A DNA stretch of 64,000 nt from Arthrobacter sp. AFG20. GTDB taxonomy: Bacteria; Actinomycetota; Actinomycetes; Actinomycetales; Micrococcaceae. Positions 52,369-60,139 of the stretch are shown here, piece by piece (position 1 is the stretch's first letter; each line of letters starts with the position of its first letter). The translations under genes and the position numbers were made by a program. The notes below the pieces were generated by a model. The model saw nothing but the letters and a program-made list of their open reading frames with translations. It was not told the DNA's origin and did no database searches. The stretch lies in assembly GCF_002892795.1 (NCBI RefSeq), contig NZ_PJMC01000008.1, forward strand, positions 158,992-222,991, given 5' to 3'.

Positions 52369-54588
52369 ATGACCCCAGACAATACTTTTGCCCTGCCCGC
52401 CCTTGCCCGGATTCCGTCTGAGGCAACCCCACAAACCACTTCGAACGCGACGGCGAACGAAGCAGGGCTGCGTGACGCGCCCGGCTCCTTCAGCGGCTCT
52501 TCGGGATGGTCCTCGACCGAGCCAACGGACGGCGCAGTGCACGGCGTCCCCACCGACGGGCCGGCGCGTCACAGCGGCACCACCCCCATTGCCGACCCCC
52601 GCGGCATTGTCGATCCCGGCAACGTGGCCTTCTGGGAGGAACAGGCCCTCCGGCTGGACTGGGCCGAGCGCCCCGGCGGCCAGGAACCCGGCAACCAGAA
52701 ACCTGGCACCCACAAGCCCTGGCACACGGCGCACAGCTGGCGGCCCGCCGACGTCGAAGCCGGCCGCGGACCCGAGATCAAGTGGTTCGACGGCGGCAGG
52801 CTGAACGTCGCATACAACTGCGTGGACCGCCACGTCGCCGCCGGCCGCGGGGACAAGGTGGCGCTCTTCTTCGAGGGCGAACCCGGCGACCGCCGCACCA
52901 TCACCTACGACGAGCTGCAGCGTGAGGTGTCCAAGGCCGCCAACGCGCTGCTGGCCCTCGGTATCACCAAGGGCGACCGCGTGGTCATCTACCTGCCCGT
53001 GATTCCGGAAACGGTCATCATCACCCTCGCCGTGGCCCGGATCGGCGCCGTTCACTCCCTGGTGTTCGGCGGGTTCTCCGCCGAGGCACTCCGGTTCCGC
53101 GTCGAGGACACCGGCGCGAAGATGCTGGTGACCACCGACGGCCAGTTCCGCCGCGGCGTCGCGGTGCCGGTCAAGGACAACGCAGACGCCGCCGTCGCCG
53201 GGGACAACGCCATCGAGCGCGTCCTGGTCATCAACCGCACCACGGCCCCCGCAGACCTCGCAACGGTCCCCATGACCGCAGGCCGCGACGTCTGGTGGCA
53301 CGACGTCGTCGAACCCGCCTCCGACGTGCACGACCCGGAGGCGTTCGACGCCGAGACTCCCCTGTTCATCATGTACACCTCCGGCACCACGGGTAAGCCC
53401 AAGGGACTGGTCCACACCTCGGGCGGCTACCTGACCCAGGCATCGTGGAGCTTCGAGCACCTGTTCAGCAACCCGGATCCCGCGCTCCGGGACCAGGACG
53501 TGCACTGGTGCACCGCCGACCTCGCCTGGGTCACCGCGCACACCTATGAGATCTACGGCCCGCTCTCCAACGGCGTCACGCAGGTGATCTTCGAGGGCAC
53601 GCCCAACACACCACACCCGGGCCGGCACTTCGAGATCATCGAACGCTACGGCGTCACGCAGTATTACACAGCGCCCACCCTGGTCCGCTCGCTCATGGGC
53701 TGGTTCCCGGACGGCGTCCCGGACAGCTACGACTTCTCCTCCATCCGCCTGCTGGGCACCGTGGGCGAGGCCGTGAACCCGGAGGCGTGGCGCTGGCTCC
53801 GCGACAACCTGGGTGCGGGGTCCGCCCCCGTCGTGGACACCTGGTGGCAGTCCGAAACCGGGGCCACCATCATGTCCCCCGCGCCCACGGACACCGAGTT
53901 CAAGCCCGGCTGCGCCGCCCGGCCGCTGCCCGGCGTCAGCACCCGCGTGGTGGACGAGGCCGGGAACCGCACCGCACCCGGGGTACAGGGCTTCATCGTC
54001 GTGGACCAGCCCGGCCCGGCAATCGCCCGGACAGTCTGGGGCAACCCGCGCCGCTACTTCGACTCCTACTGGAGCCAGTACGCGGAGCAGGGCTGGTTCC
54101 TTGCCGGCGACGGCGCCAAGTACGACGACGACGGCGACATTTGGATCCTGGGGCGGGTGGACGACACGCTCAACGTCTCAGGCCACCTGCTCTCCACGAT
54201 CGAGATTGAGTCCGCCCTCGTCACCCACCCGGATGTGGTGGAAGCGGGCGTCTGTCCGGTCGCCGATCCCAAAACGGGGCACGCCGTCGTCGCGTTTGTT
54301 GTTTTGAAGAACGGGGTTTCGGCGAGCTCAACCAGCGAAACCCTCCGCAACCACGTTGCCAAGGAGATCGGCCCGATCGCCAAGCCACGCGACGTCGTCG
54401 TTGTTCCTGACGTACCCAAGACCCGCAGCGGCAAGATCATGCGCCGCCTGCTGACCCAGCTTTTCGAGGGAACCGCGCTGGGCGACACCACCTCACTCCA
54501 GAACGAACCGGCCATCGCCGGTATCCAGGATGCGCTGCACCGCCGCGCTACCGCCGTCCCCGGAAACCCCAACTCCGGGCAGAAGTAA
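52369..54588 (+). CDS. acs: Acetyl/acyl-CoA synthetase
   Basis: A 739-residue AMP-forming ligase. P-loop YTSGTTGKPKG lies near 335 and the catalytic-lysine motif RSGKIMRR near 686. The acetate-type motifs WWQSETGATI and GRVDDTLNVSGH are present, so acetate or propionate is likely. An unusual 65-residue low-complexity N-terminus precedes the conserved part. Start ATG 52369 uses GGAG from the riboswitch P1 stem. It heads an operon with the LLM monooxygenase, metY and a CoA-binding protein, so it may supply acyl-CoA for homoserine acylation. Confidence 0.93.
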   Translation: MTPDNTFALPALARIPSEATPQTTSNATANEAGLRDAPGSFSGSSGWSSTEPTDGAVHGVPTDGPARHSGTTPIADPRGIVDPGNVAFWEEQALRLDWAERPGGQEPGNQKPGTHKPWHTAHSWRPADVEAGRGPEIKWFDGGRLNVAYNCVDRHVAAGRGDKVALFFEGEPGDRRTITYDELQREVSKAANALLALGITKGDRVVIYLPVIPETVIITLAVARIGAVHSLVFGGFSAEALRFRVEDTGAKMLVTTDGQFRRGVAVPVKDNADAAVAGDNAIERVLVINRTTAPADLATVPMTAGRDVWWHDVVEPASDVHDPEAFDAETPLFIMYTSGTTGKPKGLVHTSGGYLTQASWSFEHLFSNPDPALRDQDVHWCTADLAWVTAHTYEIYGPLSNGVTQVIFEGTPNTPHPGRHFEIIERYGVTQYYTAPTLVRSLMGWFPDGVPDSYDFSSIRLLGTVGEAVNPEAWRWLRDNLGAGSAPVVDTWWQSETGATIMSPAPTDTEFKPGCAARPLPGVSTRVVDEAGNRTAPGVQGFIVVDQPGPAIARTVWGNPRRYFDSYWSQYAEQGWFLAGDGAKYDDDGDIWILGRVDDTLNVSGHLLSTIEIESALVTHPDVVEAGVCPVADPKTGHAVVAFVVLKNGVSASSTSETLRNHVAKEIGPIAKPRDVVVVPDVPKTRSGKIMRRLLTQLFEGTALGDTTSLQNEPAIAGIQDALHRRATAVPGNPNSGQK

Positions 54589-54598
54589 AGGAACGATC

Positions 54599-55807
54599 AT
54601 GAACGACATCAGCAACATAGCCCGTCTTTCCGAACCGCTGAAGTTCGCGTACTGGGTGCCGAACGTATCCGGCGGCCTGGTGGTCTCCACCATCGAGCAG
54701 CGCACCAGCTGGGACTTTGACTACAACAAGAAGCTGGCCCGCATCGCGGAGGAGTCCGGCTTCGAATACGCCCTGACGCAGACCCGCTATGCCGCATCCT
54801 ACGGCGCCGACAAGCAGCACGAAGCGACGTCCTTCAGCCTCGCCCTGCTCGCCGCCACCGAACGCCTCAAGGTGATCGCCGCCGTCCACCCGGGCATGTG
54901 GCACCCCGGCGTGCTGGCCAAGTACATCATCACCGCCGATCACATCTCCAACGGCCGCGCCGCCGTCAACATCGTCTCCGGCTGGCTCAAGAACGAGTTC
55001 ATCAACTTCGGCCTCGAATGGCTGGAGCACGACGAGCGCTATGTCCGCACCGAGGAATTCATCAGGGTGCTACGCGGACTGTGGACCGAGAAGGACTACA
55101 GCCAGGCCGGCAAATACTACAACATCACCGACTTCACCCTGAATCCCGCCCCCGTGGACGTTCCAGGCCGCGCGCACCCGGAGATCTTCTTTGGCGGAAA
55201 CTCGACGGCGGCCCAAGCCACCGCGGGCCGTGTCGCCGACTGGTACTTCTCCAACGGCAAGGACCTTGAGGGCTTCAAGGAGAACATCGCAGGCGTCGTC
55301 GCCGCTTCCGGGGAGACCGGCCGCGGCACGGAAGCCCAGCTGGCCGCCCCGCGGTTCGGCCTCAACGGCTTCGTCATCGCCCGCGACTCGGAGAAGGAAG
55401 CCCGCGACACCCTGCGCGAAATCGTGGAGAAGGCACACAAACCCGCCGTCCAGGGCTTCCGCGACGCAGTCCAGGAAGCCGGCGCGTCCACCAAGGACGG
55501 CAAGGGCATGTGGGCCGACTCGTCCTTCGAGGACCTGGTCCAGTACAACGACGGTTTCAAGACGCAGCTGATCGGCACCCCGGAGCAGATCGCCGAGCGG
55601 ATCGTGGCGTACAAGAAGATCGGCGTCAACCTGTTCCTGACCTGCTACCTGCACTTCCAGGAGGAAATCGCCGCCTTCGGCCGCGACGTCCTGCCGATCG
55701 TCCGCGAACTCGAGGCCGACCTGGCCCGCAGGAACGGCACCGAGCTGGACCTGTCCCAGACGCCGGTGGCTTCTGCAAGCTCAACCACCGGGCTGGTGAA
55801 CGCGTAA
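54599..55807 (+). CDS. LLM-class FMN-dependent monooxygenase, dimethylsulfone monooxygenase-like
   Basis: A 402-residue luciferase-like TIM barrel. The N-terminal part (LKFAYWVPNVSGGLVVSTIE), HPGMWHPGVLAKYI, RAAVNIVSGWLKNEF and the FFGGNSTAAQ phosphate-binding part resemble SfnG and SsuD sulfur-scavenging enzymes. Such enzymes free sulfite from organosulfur compounds using FMNH2. ATG 54599 follows AAAGGAACG. The SAM riboswitch and metY neighbour support a sulfur role. Its stop overlaps the metY start by one base. Confidence 0.88.
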   Translation: MNDISNIARLSEPLKFAYWVPNVSGGLVVSTIEQRTSWDFDYNKKLARIAEESGFEYALTQTRYAASYGADKQHEATSFSLALLAATERLKVIAAVHPGMWHPGVLAKYIITADHISNGRAAVNIVSGWLKNEFINFGLEWLEHDERYVRTEEFIRVLRGLWTEKDYSQAGKYYNITDFTLNPAPVDVPGRAHPEIFFGGNSTAAQATAGRVADWYFSNGKDLEGFKENIAGVVAASGETGRGTEAQLAAPRFGLNGFVIARDSEKEARDTLREIVEKAHKPAVQGFRDAVQEAGASTKDGKGMWADSSFEDLVQYNDGFKTQLIGTPEQIAERIVAYKKIGVNLFLTCYLHFQEEIAAFGRDVLPIVRELEADLARRNGTELDLSQTPVASASSTTGLVNA

Positions 55808-57159
55808 TGGCTGACCGCAAGTTCGGGTTCCGTACCCGCGCCCTGCACGCCGGCGGCACCCCCGACGCCGAGCATGGCGCCCGTGCCGTCCCCATTTACC
55901 AGACCACGTCCTTCGTGTTCAAGGACACCCAGGATGCCGCCAACCTTTTCGCGCTGCAGAAGTACGGGAACATCTACTCCCGCATCGGCAACCCGACGGT
56001 GGCCGCGTTCGAGGAGCGCATTGCATCCCTCGAGGGAGGGATCGGAGCGGTTGCGACGTCGTCGGGCATGGCCGCGGAGTTCATCACCTTCGCCGCCCTC
56101 ACCCAGGCGGGCGACCACATCGTGGCGGCGTCGCAGCTGTACGGCGGCACTGTCACCCAGCTCGACGTGACCCTGCGCCGCTTCGGAGTGGACACCACGT
56201 TCGTTCCCGGCACCGACCCCGCCGACTACGCGGCGGCCGTCCGGGAGAACACCAAGGCGATCTTTGTCGAGGTGGTGGCCAACCCGTCGTCGGAGGTCCA
56301 GGACCTTGAGGGGCTGGCAAAGGTAGCGCACGACGCCGGTATCCCCCTCGTCGTCGACGCCACCTTGAGCACGCCGTACCTCGTGCGGCCGATCGAGCAC
56401 GGTGCGGACATCGTGATCCACTCCGCCACCAAGTTCCTCGGCGGCCACGGCACCACGCTGGGCGGGGTGATCGTGGAGAGCGGCCGGTTCAACTGGGGCA
56501 ACGGCAAATTCCCCACCATGACCGAGCCCGTGGCCTCCTACGGCAACGTCTCTTGGTGGGGCAACTTTGGCGAATACGGCTTCCTGACCAAGCTGCGCTG
56601 CGAGCAGCTGCGTGACATCGGCCCGGCGCTCTCGCCGCAGTCCGCGTTCCAGCTGCTGCAAGGCGTGGAAACCCTGCCCCAGCGCCTGGACGAGCACCTG
56701 AAAAACGCCCAGGCCGTGGCCGAATGGCTCGAGGCCGACGACCGCGTGGCCTACGTGAATTTCTCCGGCCTGCCGTCCCATCCGCACTTTGAGCGGGCGC
56801 AGAAGTACCTGCCCCTGGGGCCGGGCTCCGTGTTCTCCTTTGGTGTGAAGGGCGGCCGTGCGGCGGGCCAGAAGTTCATCGAGTCGCTCCAGCTGGCCTC
56901 GCACCTTGCGAACGTTGGTGACTCACGCACGCTGGTCATCCACCCCGGCTCCACCACGCATCAGCAGCTGAGCCCGGAGCAGCTTGAATCCGCCGGCGTC
57001 CCCGAGGACCTGGTCCGCATCTCCGTGGGCCTGGAGGACATCGACGACATCCTGTGGGACCTGGACCAGGCGCTGACGGAAGCGCAGAGCGCGACGGCGG
57101 ATGACGCCGTCGTCCTCGAAGAACCTGCTGATTCCTGCACGATCGGAGCACGGGCATGA
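55807..57159 (+). CDS. metY: O-acetylhomoserine aminocarboxypropyltransferase
   Basis: A 450-residue PLP enzyme joining sulfide to O-acetylhomoserine to form homocysteine. It has the MetY-type length, YSRIGNPTVAAFEERIASLEGG near 56-77 and the PLP lysine in HSATKFLGGHG near 209. With the upstream organosulfur monooxygenase, it would move scavenged sulfur directly into methionine synthesis. It overlaps both neighbours (1 and 4 bases). Confidence 0.95.
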   Translation: MADRKFGFRTRALHAGGTPDAEHGARAVPIYQTTSFVFKDTQDAANLFALQKYGNIYSRIGNPTVAAFEERIASLEGGIGAVATSSGMAAEFITFAALTQAGDHIVAASQLYGGTVTQLDVTLRRFGVDTTFVPGTDPADYAAAVRENTKAIFVEVVANPSSEVQDLEGLAKVAHDAGIPLVVDATLSTPYLVRPIEHGADIVIHSATKFLGGHGTTLGGVIVESGRFNWGNGKFPTMTEPVASYGNVSWWGNFGEYGFLTKLRCEQLRDIGPALSPQSAFQLLQGVETLPQRLDEHLKNAQAVAEWLEADDRVAYVNFSGLPSHPHFERAQKYLPLGPGSVFSFGVKGGRAAGQKFIESLQLASHLANVGDSRTLVIHPGSTTHQQLSPEQLESAGVPEDLVRISVGLEDIDDILWDLDQALTEAQSATADDAVVLEEPADSCTIGARA

Positions 57160-57650
57160 GCACCACTGACAGAACTTGGGCCGGTCCGTCTGCGCCGGAG
57201 CGTTTGAACCTGCTGCGTGAGGCGAAGTCGATTGCCATCGTGGGCGCATCGGACAAGCCGTCCCGGGCGAGCTATTTCGTGGCCACCTATCTGCAGTCCT
57301 CGACACGGTACAAGGTGTACTTCGTGAACCCTGTGGTCAAGGAGATCCTCGGCCAACCGACGTACGCGTCACTGGCGGACCTGCCCGAAAGCCCGGACAT
57401 CGTGGACGTCTTCCGCAAGCACGATGACCTGCCCGGCGTGCTGGACGAGGCCGTGGCCGCGGGTGCCAAGACCCTGTGGCTGCAGCTCGGCTCGTGGCAC
57501 GAGCGCGTTGCGCAGGATGCCGAGGCCGCGGGACTGAACGTGGTGATGGACCGCTGCGTCAAGATCGAACACGCACGTTTCCACGGCGGGCTTCACCTGG
57601 CCGGATTTGATACGGGAGTGATCTCCTCGAAGCGCCAGGTCCTGGCCTAG
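57156..57650 (+). CDS. CoA-binding domain protein
   Basis: A 164-residue Rossmann CoA-binding protein: AIVGASDKPSRASYFVATYL near 26, VVKEILGQPTYASLADLPES and TLWLQLGSWHERVAQDAEAA. It is translationally coupled to metY by a four-base ATGA overlap. Such proteins often follow metY in Actinobacteria. It could bind acetyl-CoA or free CoA from homoserine acetylation. Related to the 51657-52082 product. Confidence 0.9.
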   Translation: MSTTDRTWAGPSAPERLNLLREAKSIAIVGASDKPSRASYFVATYLQSSTRYKVYFVNPVVKEILGQPTYASLADLPESPDIVDVFRKHDDLPGVLDEAVAAGAKTLWLQLGSWHERVAQDAEAAGLNVVMDRCVKIEHARFHGGLHLAGFDTGVISSKRQVLA

Positions 57651-57687
57651 AAAACTGGCCTGGAATCAGGCCGGCAGGGCCGAAGGC

Positions 57688-57743
57688 ATTAAAAATGCCG
57701 GGCTGGAATTTGATGGGGGACAACTTCTAGCCCGGCACTCTCA
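57688..57743 (-). ncRNA. Candidate short RNA with C-rich loop and terminator
   Basis: Downstream of a GTAACC-N16-CGAT promoter on the minus strand lies a hairpin (57736-57697): GCCGGGCTAGAA, loop containing TTGTCCCCCATC, TTCCAGCCCGGC. It is followed directly by ATTTTTAATG. Thus about 55 bases could be transcribed and terminated with no open frame. A homologous hairpin with compensating stem changes (GAA/TTC versus GGAGG/CCTCC) and the same loop lies in the leader of the gene at 59361-59900. Expression is unproven. Confidence 0.6.
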
Positions 57744-57749
57744 TTTAGG

Positions 57750-57777
57750 TAATCGACGGGGAACCCGAATGGGTTAC
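57750..57777 (-). promoter_or_regulatory. ECF-type promoter of the candidate short RNA
   Basis: On the minus strand GTAACC (57777-57772), exactly 16 bases, then CGATTA (57755-57750). The upstream AAAGTTTTGGAATCGGC is also shared with the copy at 59982-60009. The pattern matches the GTAAC-N16-CGAT promoters reported for SigD-type ECF factors of Mycobacterium and Corynebacterium (from memory). Confidence 0.65.
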
Positions 57778-57859
57778 GCCGATTCCAAAACTTTTTCAAA
57801 AACTTTTTTACGGCCCGGCTTGGCCCGCTTTAGCCCGTCTACTCGACCAGGCTAGCTGG

Positions 57860-57922
57860 GAGTTTTTGTCCACGTATCGCGACTTCAGCGGCCTTTTGCG
57901 GCCAATAAGTGGACAAAAACTC
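57860..57922. repeat. Dispersed palindrome, family 1, copy 4
   Basis: GAGTTTTTGTCCAC pairs with GTGGACAAAAACTC; TATCG and CAATAA continue the arms, and the centre holds GCGGCC/GGCCGC-like pairing around TTTTG. It lies 12 bases after the anti-sigma stop (minus strand). TCCA/TGGA replaces TACA/TGTA of copies 1 and 2, a compensatory change. Confidence 0.9.
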
Positions 57923-57934
57923 GGGCGGCTCCCT

Positions 57935-58711
57935 CTACGGCGTGCCGGGGACCGGCTTGGCCGGGACGGTCGGCATGCCGCCTGGCAGCGAGGGCACTGC
58001 CGGCAGCGGCTTGGCCGGAAGCTTGGGAGCCACGCCGGTTCCGGGGACCGTGGGCAGTTGGCTGGGCCGGCCCGGCGTCGGGGCCTGGCTCTTCGCTGCG
58101 TCGCGGGAGGAACCGTTTGCCGCCGAGGAGTTCGATGATCCCTTCGCGGGAGCCGGATCCGTCTGGGTGGGCGTTACGGGTGCCGACGGCGAAGCAGCCG
58201 TTCCGGTAACCGATGGCTTGGGTGCAGTAACAGTCGGCGCCGGAGCCGCCGGTATGCCGGCGGGCGACGTGGGCACCGGCGTCGGCGCGGTCGTCTCGCT
58301 GGTCGGCTGGAAGATCCGGACCACGGTGTGGCCTACGCTGTTGCGGAAGTCCTCGCTGGAGGCGGCGACAGCGCCTGCCCCAAGCCCCATCGCACCAACC
58401 ACCGCGGCGCCCACCACAAAGCCCATGCGTCGCTGCCGGTTGCGGCGGTGCATTTCGAGGCTCGCGACGTTGGAGGCGGCGCGTCGCATGGCTCCGCCCT
58501 GGGTGGGCACGACCGGCGCGGGTACACCCGAAGCGGATGCCCGATGAGCGAGCATCGCGGCGAGATCGGCGCGCGGTTGGGGCGCGGAGTCCCGGGCGAG
58601 CCCGCGCAGTACTTCGAGGGACCTGCGGAGGTCGGCGTCGTCTTCGAGCCCGGAATCCAGGAGGATCGCCTGGATCTCTCCCTCTTCGCGGCCTGCCGGC
58701 GTGACACTCAT
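57935..58711 (-). CDS. Anti-sigma factor-like membrane protein
   Basis: A 258-residue protein: acidic, helical cytoplasmic N-terminus (about 8-90), one membrane helix (GFVVGAAVVGAMGLGAGAVA, about 97-116) and a Pro/Ala/Thr-rich extracellular tail. Its start overlaps the sigma factor stop by four bases, as expected of an anti-sigma factor. I see no zinc-binding HxxxCxxC motif, so it would be of the RsdA-like rather than the ZAS type. It likely holds the sigma factor at the membrane until a signal cleaves it. Confidence 0.78.
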   Translation of the reverse strand: MSVTPAGREEGEIQAILLDSGLEDDADLRRSLEVLRGLARDSAPQPRADLAAMLAHRASASGVPAPVVPTQGGAMRRAASNVASLEMHRRNRQRRMGFVVGAAVVGAMGLGAGAVAASSEDFRNSVGHTVVRIFQPTSETTAPTPVPTSPAGIPAAPAPTVTAPKPSVTGTAASPSAPVTPTQTDPAPAKGSSNSSAANGSSRDAAKSQAPTPGRPSQLPTVPGTGVAPKLPAKPLPAVPSLPGGMPTVPAKPVPGTP

Positions 58712-59256
58712 GATGCTGCGTGGTCCTTTTCCCTGACGAGTTCGCGCAGGGCTATCAGCCCGCGGCGCTGGAGCTGTTTGATGGCCCCTGGGGTCTTGTC
58801 CATGATGCCGGCCACCTGTTCCACCGAAAGGTCCGCGACGATCCGCAGGACGAGCACTTCCCGCTGGTCGTCGTTGAGCATGGCAAGTGATGAAGTGATT
58901 CCGCCCAGCGAACCGAGCACCTCGTCCTCGGCGGAACTCGACCGACGCTCATCCAGGAGCGGGTCGAATTCGGTAAGCTGCGGCGTTCTCGCGGACCTGC
59001 GGTGATAGTCCACGAGCCGGGCGTGCGCCACGGAGAAGATGAATGTCCGCAGGCCGGTGTGGCCGCCCCTGACATTGCTGAGCTTCGGCAGGACATCTAC
59101 GAAGACGTCCTGTGTGAGGGCTTCGGCGTCGTCCACTCCGCGGGCCCGGAAATAACCCAGGACGGCCGGGGAAATGACACTGTAGACGGCGCTGAAGCCG
59201 GAAGGGTCGCCAGACAGGGCTGCTGACAATTCGTCGTCGGTCAGCTGAGCTGCCAA
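58708..59256 (-). CDS. ECF RNA polymerase sigma factor
   Basis: A 182-residue sigma-70 family protein with region 2 (about 20-90, AEALTQDVFVDVLPKL and FIFSVAHARLVDYHRR) and region 4 (about 125-175, REVLVLRIVADLSVEQVAGI). TTG 59256 is the start, with GGAAGGA eight bases upstream. It forms an operon with the anti-sigma gene. Two GTAACC-N16-CGAT promoters flank this operon; one drives the upstream exported-protein gene and may read through into this gene, giving autoregulation. Confidence 0.92.
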   Translation of the reverse strand: MAAQLTDDELSAALSGDPSGFSAVYSVISPAVLGYFRARGVDDAEALTQDVFVDVLPKLSNVRGGHTGLRTFIFSVAHARLVDYHRRSARTPQLTEFDPLLDERRSSSAEDEVLGSLGGITSSLAMLNDDQREVLVLRIVADLSVEQVAGIMDKTPGAIKQLQRRGLIALRELVREKDHAAS

Positions 59257-59279
59257 GGAGCGGTCCTTCCCTTTACTGC

Positions 59280-59318
59280 AGGTGTGCGGCGGTAGTAAAG
59301 CCTAGCCGCCGCACACCT
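59280..59318. terminator. Hairpin between the exported-protein gene and the sigma gene
   Basis: AGGTGTGCGGCGG pairs perfectly with CCGCCGCACACCT around a 13-base loop. It lies 43 bases after the exported-protein stop and 24 bases before the sigma start. No T-tract follows on the minus strand, so it may only partly stop or stabilise the transcript. Confidence 0.6.
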
Positions 59319-59360
59319 CACGCCCCTATTCGGGGAACGCCCTGTTTCGCGTGCTGTGGA

Positions 59361-59900
59361 CTACTTGCCGGTGGGCAGGTCGGCCGCAGCGTCAGCCTTG
59401 ACGTCAGCGTCTGCAGCGACGGACGGCGCGGCCGGCTTGGCCACGTGGTCCGCGACGTTCGGGACAGCCGGGGTGGCGGGAAGGGCCGGGGTGGCCGGAA
59501 CGCCGGCGCCACCGGGAACAGCAGGGGTGGCCGGGATGGCGGCGTTCACGTTGGCGCCTGCAGCCTTGTCTCCGGCGGAAACGTTGGCGTTGGCGGCAGC
59601 GTTGTTCTTGTCAGCTTCCACTGCCGCGTCGGCTGCGTCCGCAGCTTCGCCGGCAGCCTTGGCCTTGGCGGCCGGGGCTGCAGGAACCGTCGGGGTGTCC
59701 GGCGTGGCCGGGACGGCGGGCACTGCCGGAACCTCGGGGGTGGCGGGAACGGCCGGGGTGGCGGGCGTAGCGGGGGTCACCTCTGCATGCTGCGAGCTGG
59801 AAACCTGGGCGGCGTTGGCCAGTCCGATGCTGGAGAAACCTCCAACAGCGACGATGGCGGCTGCGACAGCAATCTTGGTGGTCTTGCTAACACTCTTCAT
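59361..59900 (-). CDS. Exported Ala/Pro-rich protein
   Basis: A 179-residue protein: signal peptide (about 8-30, IAVAAAIVAVGGFSSIGLANA) followed by low-complexity Ala/Pro/Thr/Val with PATPAVPATPEVPAVP-type repeats and an Ala/Asp helix-like middle. It ends LPTGK, but no membrane anchor follows, so it is not a sortase substrate. Probably an extracellular or wall-associated protein. A 5' leader with a conserved hairpin and an ECF-type promoter precede it. AAAGGA lies ten bases before ATG 59900. Confidence 0.75.
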   Translation of the reverse strand: MKSVSKTTKIAVAAAIVAVGGFSSIGLANAAQVSSSQHAEVTPATPATPAVPATPEVPAVPAVPATPDTPTVPAAPAAKAKAAGEAADAADAAVEADKNNAAANANVSAGDKAAGANVNAAIPATPAVPGGAGVPATPALPATPAVPNVADHVAKPAAPSVAADADVKADAAADLPTGK

Positions 59901-59928
59901 CAGAAAAAAATCCTTTGGTTGATTGAAG

Positions 59929-59968
59929 GCCGGGCCGGAGGCCGATGGGGGACAACCTCCTGCCCGGC
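59929..59968 (-). other. Leader hairpin homologous to the candidate short RNA
   Basis: On the minus strand GCCGGGC-A-GGAGG, loop TTGTCCCCCATCGG, CCTCC-G-GCCCGGC. It matches the hairpin at 57697-57736 in loop and lower stem, with compensating changes in the upper stem. It lies between promoter and ribosome site of the exported-protein gene and is not followed by a T-tract. The C-rich loop could pair with G-rich ribosome sites. Confidence 0.65.
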
Positions 59969-59981
59969 GCTTACATATACG

Positions 59982-60009
59982 TAATCGCAGCCGAGGGCCG
60001 GCAGGTTAC
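59982..60009 (-). promoter_or_regulatory. ECF-type promoter of the exported-protein gene
   Basis: Minus strand GTAACC (60009-60004), 16 bases, CGATTA (59987-59982), with AAAGTTTCCGGAACCGC just upstream. The spacing is identical to the copy at 57750-57777. The neighbouring ECF sigma factor is the natural candidate to recognise it. Confidence 0.7.
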
Positions 60010-60058
60010 GCGGTTCCGGAAACTTTTTTCTGACGGGATGTTTCTGCCCGGAAAGCAC

Positions 60059-60096
60059 GACGGCGGCGGGCCACCGTAAGGTGACCCGCCGCCGTC
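60059..60096. terminator. Hairpin after purA
   Basis: GACGGCGGCGGG-C-CACC, loop GTAA, GGTG-A-CCCGCCGCCGTC. Sixteen pairs with one mismatch, 43 bases after the purA stop. Only a short TTT follows on the minus strand. Confidence 0.75.
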
Positions 60097-60139
60097 GGGA
60101 ACTGCTTGCTTGAGCTGTTGCTGCCGGACGCTTCCGGCG

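Noticed and set aside
59361..59378. LPxTG-type sorting signal at the end of the exported Ala/Pro protein
   Set aside because: LPTGK ends the protein; no hydrophobic segment or basic tail follows, so sortase anchoring is not expected.
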